Positions 29,148-37,738 of a stretch of DNA of 64,000 nt are shown in pieces. Origin of the DNA: JBDOQU01 sp039839375. Lineage in GTDB: Bacteria; Pseudomonadota; Alphaproteobacteria; DSM-16000; Inquilinaceae. The translations under genes were made by a program, and so were the position numbers. Below the pieces are notes generated by a model, which did no database searches, had not been told where the DNA came from, and saw only the letters and a list, made by a program, of their open reading frames with translations. Numbering within the stretch: position 1 is the first letter of the stretch; every line of letters starts with the position of its first letter. The stretch lies in NCBI RefSeq assembly GCF_039839375.1, contig NZ_JBDOQU010000012.1, positions 71,223 to 135,222 of the forward strand, in the 5' to 3' direction.

Positions 29148-31451
29148 ATGCTCTCACGAAACCTCGAGCAGACCCTGCACCGGGCCCTGGCCCTCGCCAA
29201 CGACCGGCGACACGAATATGCGACGCTGGAACACCTCCTGCTCGCCTTGTCGGAAGACCAGGACGCCATTGCCGTCATGCGCGCCTGCACGGTCGATATC
29301 GACCGGCTGCGCCAGGATCTGACCAAATATCTCGACACCGAACTCGCCAACCTGGTCACCGGGCGGGGCGAGGACGCGAAGCCGACGGCCGGCTTCCAGC
29401 GCGTGCTCCAGCGCGCGGCCATCCATGTCCAGTCGTCGGGCCGGGAGGAGGTGACGGGCGCCAACGTGCTGGTCGCGCTCTTCTCCGAACGGGAAAGCCA
29501 CGCCGTCTATTTCCTGCAGGAGCAGGACATGACGCGGTTCGACGCCGTCAACTACATCTCCCACGGCATCGCCAAGACCGCCCAGCGCACCACGACGGAA
29601 ACCCGGCGGGTATCCGGCGCGGACGAGGATTCGCAGGCGGAGAAGGTGGTCAAGAAGGGGACGGAAGCGCTCCAGGCCTATTGCGTCAACCTCAACGAGA
29701 AGGCGCTGAAGGGCAAGATCGACCCGCTGATCGGCCGCGAGTTGGAGATCGAGCGCACGATCCAGATCCTCTGCCGCCGGTCGAAGAACAACCCCCTCTA
29801 TGTCGGCGATCCCGGCGTCGGCAAGACCGCCATCGCCGAGGGTCTGGCGAAGCGGATCGTCGATCTGGACGTGCCGCCGGTGCTGGCGGCGGCGACCATC
29901 TTCTCGCTCGACATGGGCGCTCTCCTGGCTGGCACCCGCTATCGCGGCGATTTCGAGGAGCGGCTGAAGGCCGTGCTGTCGGAACTGGAGGCGATGGATA
30001 ATTCCGTCCTCTTCATCGACGAGATCCACACCGTGATCGGCGCCGGCGCGACCTCCGGCGGGGCGATGGACGCGTCCAACCTGCTGAAGCCGGCGCTGGC
30101 CTCGGGCGCGCTGCGCTGCATCGGGTCCACGACCTACAAGGAATACCGGAACTATTTCGAGAAGGACCGGGCGCTGGTCCGCCGCTTCCAGAAGATCGAC
30201 GTGAACGAGCCTTCGGTGATCGACGCGATCAAGATCCTGGAGGGGCTGAAGCCCTATTACGAGAAGCACCACCATGTGCGCTACACCAAGGAGGCCATCC
30301 GCACGGCGGTGGAGCTGTCTGCGCGCTATATCGGCGACCGCAAGCTGCCGGACAAGGCGATCGACGTGATCGACGAGGTCGGCGCGGCGCAGATGCTGCT
30401 GCCGCCCTCGCGCCGGAAGAAGACGATCGGCGTCAAGGATGTGGAGAACGTGGTCTCCAAGATCGCGCGCATCCCGCCCAAGAGCGTCAGCCGCGACGAC
30501 AAGGAGGTCCTGCGCGGCCTGGAGCGTGACCTGAAGACGCTGGTGTTCGGGCAGGAGAACGCGATCGACGCGCTGGCCTCGGCGATCAAGCTGGCCCGCG
30601 CCGGCTTGCGGGAGCCGGAGAAGCCGATCGGCAACTACCTCTTCTCCGGCCCCACGGGCGTCGGCAAGACGGAGGTGGCCCGCCAGCTCGCCCACGCTCT
30701 GGGGATCGAGCTGACGCGCTTCGACATGTCGGAATACATGGAACGGCATGCCGTCAGCCGGTTGATCGGCGCGCCGCCGGGCTATGTCGGCTTCGACCAG
30801 GGCGGCCTTCTGACCGATTCCGTCGACCAGCATCCCCATCAGGTGCTGCTGCTGGACGAGATCGAGAAGGCGCACCCGGACGTCTTCAACATCCTGCTGC
30901 AGGTGATGGATTACGGGAAGCTGACCGACCATAACGGCAAGTCCGTCGATTTCCGCAACGTCATCCTGATCATGACGACCAACGCCGGGGCCACCGATCT
31001 GGCGAAGAACGCCATCGGGTTCGAACGGTCCGACCGGGACGGCGAGGACCAGGAGGCGATCAACCGCCTGTTCACGCCGGAATTCCGCAACCGGCTGGAT
31101 GCGATCATCCCCTTCGGCCACCTGACGCCGGAGATCGTCGGGCAGGTGGTGGACAAGTTCATCATCCAGCTCGAAACCCAGCTCGCCGACCGGCGGGTCA
31201 CCATCGAACTGGATGACGACGCAAGGCAGTGGCTGGTCCGGAAGGGCTACGACAAGCTCTACGGCGCCCGCCCGCTCGCCCGCGTCATCCAGGAGCACAT
31301 CAAGAAGCCGCTCGCCAACGAGCTTCTGTTCGGCAAGCTGGCCCAGGGCGGACCGGTGTGCATCGGCGTGGCGGACGACAAACTGACCTTCACCTATCCG
31401 GACGCCGACCAAGGCAACGCCCGTGAGAAGGAGCCCGAACTGGTCGAGTAG
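29148..31451 (+). CDS. clpA: ATP-dependent Clp protease ATP-binding subunit ClpA
   Basis: 767 residues. An N-terminal double Clp_N domain (residues 1-150) is followed by AAA+ module 1 (Walker A GDPGVGKT, Walker B VLFIDEIHTVIGAG) and AAA+ module 2 (Walker A GPTGVGKT, Walker B VLLLDEIEKAHP), with the sensor and D2-small domains. The IGF-type loop that docks on ClpP lies in GFERSDRDGED (here AIGFE). The hexameric unfoldase feeds ClpP with ClpS-delivered substrates. No frameshift or odd composition is seen. clpP is not nearby. A family A repeat follows. Confidence 0.97.
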   Translation: MLSRNLEQTLHRALALANDRRHEYATLEHLLLALSEDQDAIAVMRACTVDIDRLRQDLTKYLDTELANLVTGRGEDAKPTAGFQRVLQRAAIHVQSSGREEVTGANVLVALFSERESHAVYFLQEQDMTRFDAVNYISHGIAKTAQRTTTETRRVSGADEDSQAEKVVKKGTEALQAYCVNLNEKALKGKIDPLIGRELEIERTIQILCRRSKNNPLYVGDPGVGKTAIAEGLAKRIVDLDVPPVLAAATIFSLDMGALLAGTRYRGDFEERLKAVLSELEAMDNSVLFIDEIHTVIGAGATSGGAMDASNLLKPALASGALRCIGSTTYKEYRNYFEKDRALVRRFQKIDVNEPSVIDAIKILEGLKPYYEKHHHVRYTKEAIRTAVELSARYIGDRKLPDKAIDVIDEVGAAQMLLPPSRRKKTIGVKDVENVVSKIARIPPKSVSRDDKEVLRGLERDLKTLVFGQENAIDALASAIKLARAGLREPEKPIGNYLFSGPTGVGKTEVARQLAHALGIELTRFDMSEYMERHAVSRLIGAPPGYVGFDQGGLLTDSVDQHPHQVLLLDEIEKAHPDVFNILLQVMDYGKLTDHNGKSVDFRNVILIMTTNAGATDLAKNAIGFERSDRDGEDQEAINRLFTPEFRNRLDAIIPFGHLTPEIVGQVVDKFIIQLETQLADRRVTIELDDDARQWLVRKGYDKLYGARPLARVIQEHIKKPLANELLFGKLAQGGPVCIGVADDKLTFTYPDADQGNAREKEPELVE

Positions 31452-31461
31452 CTACCGAACG

Positions 31462-31558
31462 CCCCTCACCCTCCCGCTTCGCGGGTCCCTCCCTCTCCCC
31501 AACGGGGCGAGGGTAAAAGGTAGCCCTCTCCCCGCCGGGGAGAGGGCTGGGTGAGGGG
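31462..31558. repeat. Intergenic palindromic repeat, family A, copy 3 (inverted)
   Basis: Same family as 3423 but in the opposite orientation: CCCCTCACCCTCCCGCTTCG at the left and GGCTGGGTGAGGGG at the right. It fills the gap between clpA and the deaminase gene. Confidence 0.85.
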
Positions 31559-31596
31559 AAAACTCCCTCCCCCCCCATCACCGGAGCCAACCTCCC

Positions 31597-32067
31597 TTGA
31601 GCAGAGAACGCTTCATGCGGCGCGCGATCGAGCTGTCGCGAGAGAACATGCGGGCCAATCGCGGCGGGCCGTTCGGCGCGGTGGTGGTCAGGAACGGGGA
31701 GATCGTGGGGGAGGGCTGGAACGCCGTCACCTCGACCAACGACCCGACGGCTCATGCCGAGGTGATGGCGATCCGCGAAGCCTGCCGGACTCTCGGCGCC
31801 TTCACGCTTGCCGGATGCGATCTCTATACAAGCTGCGAGCCCTGCCCGATGTGCCTGGCGTCGGCCTATTGGGCGCGGGTCGACCGGATCTGGTTCGCCA
31901 ACACCCAGGACGACGCCGCGGAGATCGATTTCGACGACGCCTTCCTCTATCGCGAAATCGCGCTGCCGCCGGACGGCCGCTCCCTGCCGATGGAGCGTTT
32001 CATGGGCGATGAGGCGCTGGAGGTCTTCCGCGAATGGGCGGTGAAGCCGGACAAGGTGCCTTACTGA
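31597..32067 (+). CDS. guaD: Nucleoside/base deaminase, guanine deaminase-like
   Basis: 156 residues from a TTG at 31597 (next Met at residue 7). It is a cytidine-deaminase-fold enzyme: zinc and catalytic motif TAHAEVMAIR (His53, Glu55) and TSCEPCPMCLAS (Cys83, Cys86). The whole-length pattern (FGAVVV, NDPTAHAE, YWARVDRIWFAN, AEIDFDDAFLYREI and a C-terminal KxxY-like end DKVPY) follows the Bacillus GuaD type, which converts guanine to xanthine, rather than tRNA-specific TadA. Purine salvage partners are not adjacent. The start codon is uncertain because no ATG fits the conserved N-terminus. Confidence 0.82.
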   Translation: MSRERFMRRAIELSRENMRANRGGPFGAVVVRNGEIVGEGWNAVTSTNDPTAHAEVMAIREACRTLGAFTLAGCDLYTSCEPCPMCLASAYWARVDRIWFANTQDDAAEIDFDDAFLYREIALPPDGRSLPMERFMGDEALEVFREWAVKPDKVPY

Positions 32068-32086
32068 GCCTGTCCATTCCCTTTTT

Positions 32087-32347
32087 GGTCATTCCCGACC
32101 CGATCGGGAATCCAGCGGCTCCGGCGCTTCAGCCTTTGCCGGACACCGGACAGCTCCTGAGGTCAAGGCCCCTGGATGCCGGATCAAGTCCCATAGGCGC
32201 TAACTTTGAGGCGGTGAGCCTCACACCCTCGCCTTCAAAACCCTCACCCTCCCACCGCTTCGCGGCGGGTCCCTCCCTCTCCCGCAAGCAGGAGAGGGGA
32301 AAATTACGACCAAAGTTAGCGCCTATGGGATCAAGTCCGGCATGACG
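32087..32347. repeat. Intergenic palindromic repeat, family B, copy 3, interrupted by a small element
   Basis: Left part GGTCATTCCCGACCCGATC... and right part ...GATCAAGTCCGGCATGACG are the two arms of a family B element, separated by the 138-bp insertion at 32191-32328. Removing the insertion and one copy of GATCAAGTC rebuilds a normal right arm. This stretch accounts for the whole 293-bp gap between the deaminase and GYF-AIM24 genes. Confidence 0.75.
32191..32328. mobile_element. Miniature inverted-repeat element (MITE-like), 138 bp, with 9-bp target duplication
   Basis: Perfect 18-bp terminal inverted repeats, CCATAGGCGCTAACTTTG (32191-32208) and CAAAGTTAGCGCCTATGG (32311-32328), are flanked by direct repeats GATCAAGTC at 32182-32190 and 32329-32337. 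The interior carries a partial family A palindrome (32227-32300) and no open frame of note. The structure is that of a non-autonomous element moved by a transposase encoded elsewhere. Confidence 0.8.
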
Positions 32348-32360
32348 ATTTTTTAGCCTA

Positions 32361-33353
32361 TCACCGGTCGCCCAGCGTGATTCGGAAGGCCCCGCCTTCG
32401 CCCTGATTGCCGTTCCGCTGCGGCGCGGCCGCCAGCATGCGGCCGGCGAGGCGGGAGAAGGGCAGGCTTTGCAGCCAGACCTTGCCGGGGCCGCGCAGGG
32501 TCGCGAAGAAGACGCCTTCGCCGCCGAACATCATGGTCTTGATGCCGCCGGCCCGGACGATGTCGTACTCCACCGTGTCGGTCAGCGCGGCGAGGCAGCC
32601 CGTGTCGACATGGAGGGTCTCCCCGGCCGCCAGTTCCCGCTCGATGACAGCGCCGCCCATATGGACGAAGACCCAGCCATCGCCTTCCAGCTTCTGCATG
32701 ACGAAGCCTTCGCCGCCGAACAGGCCGGTCAGGATCCTGCGCTGGAAGTGGATGCCCACCGATACGCCCTTCGCGGCGGCCAGGAAGCTGTCCTTCTGGC
32801 AGATCAGCCGGCCGCCGACCTCGGTCAGCCGGATCGCCATGATGGTTCCCGGAAAGGGCGCGCCGAAGCCGACTCTGCCCTTGCCGGACCCGTTATGGGT
32901 GAAGACGGTGGTGAACAGGCTCTCCCCGGTCAGCACCCGCTTGCCCGCGCCCAGCAGCTTGTCCATGAAGCCGCCATCCTCGGGACCGGAGCCGTCGCCG
33001 AAGATGGTCGTCATCTCGATCGAGGAATCCTTGAACATCATCGACCCGGCCTCGGCGATCGCGCTCTCGCCCGAATCCAGCTCGATCTCCACGAACTGCA
33101 TCTCATGGCCGACGATCTTGAAGTCGATGTCGTCCGCACGGATGCGGGCCGCCGGGGGCTGGGGCGGCGCGACCATGGTCGGGGAATGGGCGCCGCCGCC
33201 CATCAACTCCGGGACCTGGGCGACCGGCAGCCATTCGCCGAAACCCTCCCGCCAGCAGAAGGCGCCAGTCGCGGTCCGGGCATAGGCCACCGCTTCGGAA
33301 TGGCTCATCGGCGCGGTCTGCTGGCCGTTCTGGCTGAAATACCATTGGCTCAT
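32361..33353 (-). CDS. AIM24/TIGR00266-family protein with N-terminal GYF_2 domain
   Basis: 330 residues. Residues 1-55 form a GYF_2 domain (SQWYFSQNGQQTAPMS...CWREGFGEWLPV). After a Pro/Ala-rich linker, residues about 72-330 are the beta-rich AIM24 / TIGR00266 fold, with GSMMFKDSSIEM, FGAPFPGTIMAI, GLFGGEGFVMQKLEGDG and TMMFGGEGVFFATL. Yeast AIM24 is mitochondrial; the bacterial role is unknown. The ATG overlaps the stop codon of the upstream TerB gene by four bases (ATGA), so translation is coupled. It is the last gene of a five-gene minus-strand run. Confidence 0.85.
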   Translation of the reverse strand: MSQWYFSQNGQQTAPMSHSEAVAYARTATGAFCWREGFGEWLPVAQVPELMGGGAHSPTMVAPPQPPAARIRADDIDFKIVGHEMQFVEIELDSGESAIAEAGSMMFKDSSIEMTTIFGDGSGPEDGGFMDKLLGAGKRVLTGESLFTTVFTHNGSGKGRVGFGAPFPGTIMAIRLTEVGGRLICQKDSFLAAAKGVSVGIHFQRRILTGLFGGEGFVMQKLEGDGWVFVHMGGAVIERELAAGETLHVDTGCLAALTDTVEYDIVRAGGIKTMMFGGEGVFFATLRGPGKVWLQSLPFSRLAGRMLAAAPQRNGNQGEGGAFRITLGDR

Positions 33354-34039
33354 GGGGCGGAATCCTCGATCCGGGCATCGATGGAGGCGACCAGATCGTT
33401 CGGAAGGCCCAGCTTCGTCGCCAGGAGCTGGAGATAGAGCTTCTCCGCCGGCGTGTCGGCGTCGATCGCCATGGCGGAGGCGGCATAGAGTTCCGCGGCG
33501 ACGGTAGGATCGCGGGCCTCGGCCGCCAGCGCGTCGACATCCAGCGGCGTCGCGAACTCCCGCTCCACGAAAGCCCGGTCGTCGGCATCCGCGCCGGCTT
33601 CTTCAAGCTGCTTCAGGATGCGCCCGCGCTCATCGGCGTCGATCTCTCCGTCGGCCTTGGCGGCGGCGACCATGGCGCGGACCAGCAGGAGCGCCAGATC
33701 CTCGTCCGACATTCCCGACGCGGCGGCCGGCGGGGGTGGCGGAGGTTCGGTCGCGGGACGGCCGGCGGTCATGCCCGGCGGTGGAGGAGGAACTGACGGA
33801 GGGCCGGAGGAGGGCGCATGGCCCGGTCGGCGGTTCCGGCTCTGGTTGAAATGCTCGTAGGCCGCCGCCGCCAGCCCGCCCAGCAGGGCGAGGCCGCCGC
33901 GGCTGGTCGCGGCGCGGCCGAGCGTGCCGCCAAAGCCGCCGCCCAGGCCGCCCCGCATCATCAGGCCGCCAGACCTTCCGCGCCGGGCGCCGGAAAGGCC
34001 GCCGCCCAGCAAGGTTCCAAGGAGCCGTTGAGCGTTCAT
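33350..34039 (-). CDS. TerB/DUF533-type tellurite-resistance-like protein
   Basis: 229 residues. A Gly/Arg-rich N-terminus (RRGRSGGLMMRGGLGGGFGG) and a hydrophobic patch (GGLALLGGLAAAAYEHF) are followed by a Pro-rich linker and a helical TerB-like domain (about 110-229) with LLVRAMVAAAKADGEIDADERGRI, the DGEID acidic signature of the family. The function in bacteria is unproven; the name comes from tellurite operons. Its start overlaps the stop of the DUF482 gene and its stop overlaps the start of the AIM24 gene, both as ATGA, which indicates strict co-expression. Confidence 0.85.
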   Translation of the reverse strand: MNAQRLLGTLLGGGLSGARRGRSGGLMMRGGLGGGFGGTLGRAATSRGGLALLGGLAAAAYEHFNQSRNRRPGHAPSSGPPSVPPPPPGMTAGRPATEPPPPPPAAASGMSDEDLALLLVRAMVAAAKADGEIDADERGRILKQLEEAGADADDRAFVEREFATPLDVDALAAEARDPTVAAELYAASAMAIDADTPAEKLYLQLLATKLGLPNDLVASIDARIEDSAP

Positions 34040-35211
34040 GGGCAGTTATCCTCCGTTCGTCTGTAGGGGGAATCGGCCGAAAGGGCCTCGATCTCCCAAT
34101 CCACTTGCTGCCTCTCCCGTTCCAGGAACTGCGCCACCGGCCCGCGCAGCGCGGGATCGCGGATCCAGTGGGCGCTGTAGGTCCGCACCGGCAGGTAGCC
34201 GCGCTGGATCTTGTGCTGGCCCTGGGCTCCGGCCTCCACGCGTTTCAGTCCCCGTTCGATCGCAAATTCGATCGCCTGGTGGTAGCAGGCCTCGAAATGC
34301 AGGAAGGGAACGTCGACGATGCATCCCCAGTTGCGTCCGTAAAGCGCGTCGCCGCCAATCAAATTGAGCGCGCCGGCGATCGGGTGGCCGTCCTGCTCCG
34401 CCATGACCAGCGCGATCCGGTCTGCCAGCCTCTCCCCGATCAACTCGAAGAAGGCGCGCGTCAGATAGGGAAAACCCCATTTGCGGTCGCTGGTGTTCTG
34501 GTAGAAATCGAAGAAGGCGTCCCAGTGATGGGGCTTCAGATCGTCGCCGGTGAGGATCCGCAAGCTCACCCCGGCTTCCTCCACCGCCCTTCGTTCCCGC
34601 CTGATGGTCTTGCGCTTCCGGCTCGCCAGGGTGTCGAGGAAATCATCGAAGGTGGCGTAGCCGCGATTCTCCCAGTGGAACTGCTCTCCGGTGCGGAGCA
34701 GCCATCCGGCCTCTCCGAACCGCGCCCATTCCGGTTCGGTCGCGAAGGTCACATGGACGGAGGAGACGCCCATCCGGTCGCAAACCTGCCGCAGCCCGTC
34801 GACTAGCAGATCGGCCGCATGACCGGAATCGACGCCGGGCCGGACCAGCAGCCGGGGGCCGGGAACCGGCGTGAAGGGGACGCAGGCCTGCAGCTTCGGA
34901 TAGTAGCGTCCGCCCGCGCGCTCATAGGCGTCGGCCCAGCCATGGTCGAAGACATACTCGCCGAAGGAATGACCCTTCAGATACATCGGGACCGCGCCCA
35001 GCAGACGGCCTGTCCGCTCATCCTCCAGGATCAGATGGTGGGGCTGCCAGCCCGCCTCGCCGGTCGCCGAACCGGATTCCTCCAGCGCCGTCAGGAAGGC
35101 ATGGGTGAGGAAGGGGTTGTCCTGGCCGGCACAGGCATCCCACTCCTCCGCCGGGATCGCGGTCAGGTCGGCGACCAGCTTCAGGATGACGGGACTATCG
35201 CCGTCGGGCAT
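34036..35211 (-). CDS. DUF482 / FemAB-like GNAT acyltransferase
   Basis: 391 residues. The N-terminus NPFLTHAFLTALEESGSATGEAGWQP and VPMYLKGHSFGEYVFDHGWADAYERAGGRYYPKLQ, with the later NRGYATFDDFLDTLASRKRK and IAGALNLIGGDALYGRNWG, match the peptidogalycan-biosynthesis-like DUF482 group of the GNAT/FemAB superfamily. Substrates are not established. It lies 65 bp downstream of RidA and overlaps the TerB gene by 4 bases, so it belongs to the same transcript. No membrane segment is visible. Confidence 0.85.
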   Translation of the reverse strand: MPDGDSPVILKLVADLTAIPAEEWDACAGQDNPFLTHAFLTALEESGSATGEAGWQPHHLILEDERTGRLLGAVPMYLKGHSFGEYVFDHGWADAYERAGGRYYPKLQACVPFTPVPGPRLLVRPGVDSGHAADLLVDGLRQVCDRMGVSSVHVTFATEPEWARFGEAGWLLRTGEQFHWENRGYATFDDFLDTLASRKRKTIRRERRAVEEAGVSLRILTGDDLKPHHWDAFFDFYQNTSDRKWGFPYLTRAFFELIGERLADRIALVMAEQDGHPIAGALNLIGGDALYGRNWGCIVDVPFLHFEACYHQAIEFAIERGLKRVEAGAQGQHKIQRGYLPVRTYSAHWIRDPALRGPVAQFLERERQQVDWEIEALSADSPYRRTEDNCP

Positions 35212-35276
35212 GGGGGAGGGCCTTCATATCGTCTTCCATCTGGAAGCCCGCCCCGCCCGCGACAAGGCCTCCAACC

Positions 35277-35744
35277 TCAGGAGACTTCCAGAATCGCTTC
35301 GACCTCGACCGAGACATCGAACGGCAGTGCGCCGACGCCGACGGCCGACCGGGCATGCTTGCCCTTATCGCCGAAGATGTCGGCCATCATGTTCGACGCG
35401 CCGTTGACCACCTTCGGCTGGTCCGTGAAGTCGGGTGCGGAGTTGACGAAGCCGACCAGCTTGACCACCCGGACCACCCGGTCCAGATCGCCGTCCAGCG
35501 CCGCCTTCGCCTGGGCGACGATGTTCAGCGCGCAGAGCCGCGCCGCCTCCGCGCCGTCTTCAAGCGAGACGCCGCCGCCCAGCTTGCCCTTGACCTTGAT
35601 CTCGCCATTCGCCATCGGCAGCTGACCGGAGATATAGAGCATCGCGCCAGACCGGACGGCGGGCACGTAGTTCGCGGCGGGGGCGGCGGCCTGCGGCAGG
35701 GTTACACCCAGCTCCTTCAATCGCGCATCGATGGTTCCGGCCAT
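35277..35744 (-). CDS. RidA-family protein (Rid/YjgF)
   Basis: 155 residues. The YjgF/Rid fold is complete: AVRSGAMLYISGQLPM, ARLCALNIVAQAKAALDGDLDRVVRVVKLVGFV, and the C-terminal ARSAVGVGALPFDVSVEVEAI containing the conserved arginine used for imine hydrolysis. RidA proteins deaminate reactive 2-aminoacrylate-type enamines. The subgroup with extra N-terminal residues (SVEVEAI ending) is common in alphaproteobacteria. It lies 48 bp downstream of the GNAT gene and 65 bp upstream of the DUF482 gene. Confidence 0.92.
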   Translation of the reverse strand: MAGTIDARLKELGVTLPQAAAPAANYVPAVRSGAMLYISGQLPMANGEIKVKGKLGGGVSLEDGAEAARLCALNIVAQAKAALDGDLDRVVRVVKLVGFVNSAPDFTDQPKVVNGASNMMADIFGDKGKHARSAVGVGALPFDVSVEVEAILEVS

Positions 35745-35792
35745 GATTCTGCTTCTCTCCGTTGGATGAGGATGTCTAAAGGACGCCGCACC

Positions 35793-36407
35793 TTAGACGG
35801 CGGCGGCCTCGCCGAAAAGGGCGAGGCGGCGGTCCAGCCCGTCGCGCACGGCGGGCCATTCCTCCGCCAGGATGCTGAACTGGACCGTGTCCCGGATGAA
35901 GCCGTCATGGACCAGCTTGTGGCGGCGCAACACCCCTTCCTTCACCGCGCCCAGCCGCAGGATGGCGTCGTGGCTTCTCTGGTTGCGCCCGTCGCATCTG
36001 AGGCCGACGCGCACCGCGCCCAGCGTCTCGAACGCGTGGCTCAGCATCAGCCGCTTGGAATCTGGATTGACCGCGCCCGCCCATGCGGCCGGCGCGTACC
36101 AGGTCCAGCCGATCTCCAGATTGCCGTCCTCGACCGCGATGTTGAGATAGCGGGAGGACCCGACGACCGTGTCGTCCGACAGGCGGCGGACGACGAAGGG
36201 CAGCATCGTCCCGCTTTCCTTCGCGGCGATCGCATCGGTGACCATCCGGTCGAAATCCGCCCCCGGCGCGCCGTTCATCGGCATGTAGGGCCAGATGCGG
36301 GGATCGTCGGCGGCGGCGCGGAGGCCTTCCCGATGGCGCTCCTCGATCGGCTCCAACCGGACGAACCGGCCGGCAAGGGTGACGGGCTGGATTGGGGCGA
36401 TGGGCAT
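35793..36407 (-). CDS. GNAT-family N-acetyltransferase (RimJ/RimL-like)
   Basis: 204 residues from the ATG at 36407 (MPIAPIQPVTLAGRFVRLEP); a TTG 57 bases upstream is unlikely. RimL-type acetyltransferase: LAGRFVRLEPIEERHREGL, SRYLNIAVEDGNLEIGWTW, and the acetyl-CoA site region MLSHAFETLGAVRVGLRCDGRNQRSHDAI. The acceptor is unknown; it could be a protein alpha-amine, an antibiotic or a small molecule. It is the first gene of the minus-strand run to AIM24 and is divergent from the exporter gene across 145 bp. Confidence 0.88.
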   Translation of the reverse strand: MPIAPIQPVTLAGRFVRLEPIEERHREGLRAAADDPRIWPYMPMNGAPGADFDRMVTDAIAAKESGTMLPFVVRRLSDDTVVGSSRYLNIAVEDGNLEIGWTWYAPAAWAGAVNPDSKRLMLSHAFETLGAVRVGLRCDGRNQRSHDAILRLGAVKEGVLRRHKLVHDGFIRDTVQFSILAEEWPAVRDGLDRRLALFGEAAAV

Positions 36408-36552
36408 GGCGGCGTCTCCGGCGAATGATCCGCCGACGGTGCAGCCCCCCAGAGGTTGGGTCAACGGCTACATTGTCGGCGTTCAACCTGTCCAGTTGGC
36501 GGGATATTCACATCGCCGGGATCAACAGCCTCCCCGGAGCGTTCCTCTTGGC

Positions 36553-37716
36553 ATGACCGGCGCCAGCATCTCCGAAAACGTTCAGGACCAGACCACCGAC
36601 GAGGCCGTGAAGGACGATCCGCCCCCGCCGCCGGCGGAGGTGGCGATCAACCGGCAGATGGTGACGGCGATCTCCGTCACTGGCATCTTCGTTATCATGA
36701 CCTTCGCCGCGCTCTATATGGCGAAGGCTCTCTTCATCCCCATCGTGCTGGCCTTCCTGTTCAACCTGCTGCTGACGCCCGTGGTGCAGCGGCTGGAGCG
36801 GATGAGGATTCCGACCGGCGTCGGCGCGGCGATAGTGCTCATTTCGGTGCTGGGCATGGTCGCGGTCGTCGGCTGGTGGCTGTCCGGCCCGGCGCAGGAC
36901 TGGATCAACCGCGCGCCCTATTCCTTCCTGGAGGCGCGATCGAAGCTAGCCGGCATCCGCGACGCCATGCAGGGGATGGAGGAAGCGACCCAGCAGGTGC
37001 AGACGCTGACCGACAATGGCGACCAGGGCGGTGGCGATGAAGGCGTCAACCCGGTTCCGGTCGTCATCCAGGGACCCAGCGTCGCCGCCAGCTTCCTCAC
37101 CGGCACGGCGTCGGTGATCGCGTCGGCGGCGGTTACGCTCGTCCTGCTCTATTTCCTTCTGGCGTCGGGAGATCTCTTCCTTCGCAAGCTGGTCACGGTG
37201 CTGCCGAGGCTCCAGGACAAGCGGCGGGCGGTGGAGATAGCGCGCCACGCGCAGCGCGACGTCTCCTGGTATCTCTTCACCATCACGGCGGTGAACACCT
37301 GCCTGGGCATCGCGACGACGCTGGCCATGTGGTGGTGCGGCCTGCCCAATCCCTATCTGTGGGGCGCGATGGCGGGGCTCCTGAACTTCATCCCCTACCT
37401 GGGGTCGCTGGTCTCGCTGACGGTGATCGCGACCATCTCGCTCCTGACCTTCGAAACGGTGTTCCAGGCAATGGTCCCGCCGCTCATCTTCTTCGGCCTG
37501 ACCTCGCTGGAAGGCCAGTTCCTCACGCCGATGCTGCTGGGCCGGCGTCTGACCCTGAACCCGGTGGTCATCTTCCTTTCCCTGCTGGTCTGGGGCTGGC
37601 TGTGGGGCGCGGCGGGCGTGCTGATTGCGGTTCCGCTACTGGCCGCGGTCAAGATCTTCTGCGATCATCTGGAACCGCTGGAACCCCTCGGCCAGTTCCT
37701 CGGGCGGCGGGAATAG
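36553..37716 (+). CDS. AI-2E family (PerM-like) membrane transporter
   Basis: 387 residues from the ATG at 36553 (MTGASISENVQ); the upstream open frame is not protein-like. A charged N-terminus (DDPPPPPAEV) is followed by the eight-helix pattern of the AI-2E/UPF0118 family, with the diagnostic late motifs LNFIPYLGSLVSL and LEGQFLTPMLLGRRLTLNPVVIFLSLLVWGWLWGAAG. Members export autoinducer-2 or act as sodium/proton antiporters; the substrate here is unknown. A long periplasmic loop (about 120-170) separates the helices, as usual. The phospholipase gene starts 22 bases downstream. Confidence 0.93.
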   Translation: MTGASISENVQDQTTDEAVKDDPPPPPAEVAINRQMVTAISVTGIFVIMTFAALYMAKALFIPIVLAFLFNLLLTPVVQRLERMRIPTGVGAAIVLISVLGMVAVVGWWLSGPAQDWINRAPYSFLEARSKLAGIRDAMQGMEEATQQVQTLTDNGDQGGGDEGVNPVPVVIQGPSVAASFLTGTASVIASAAVTLVLLYFLLASGDLFLRKLVTVLPRLQDKRRAVEIARHAQRDVSWYLFTITAVNTCLGIATTLAMWWCGLPNPYLWGAMAGLLNFIPYLGSLVSLTVIATISLLTFETVFQAMVPPLIFFGLTSLEGQFLTPMLLGRRLTLNPVVIFLSLLVWGWLWGAAGVLIAVPLLAAVKIFCDHLEPLEPLGQFLGRRE

Positions 37717-37738
37717 TTCTCCCAGGACGCCTCCGGCC

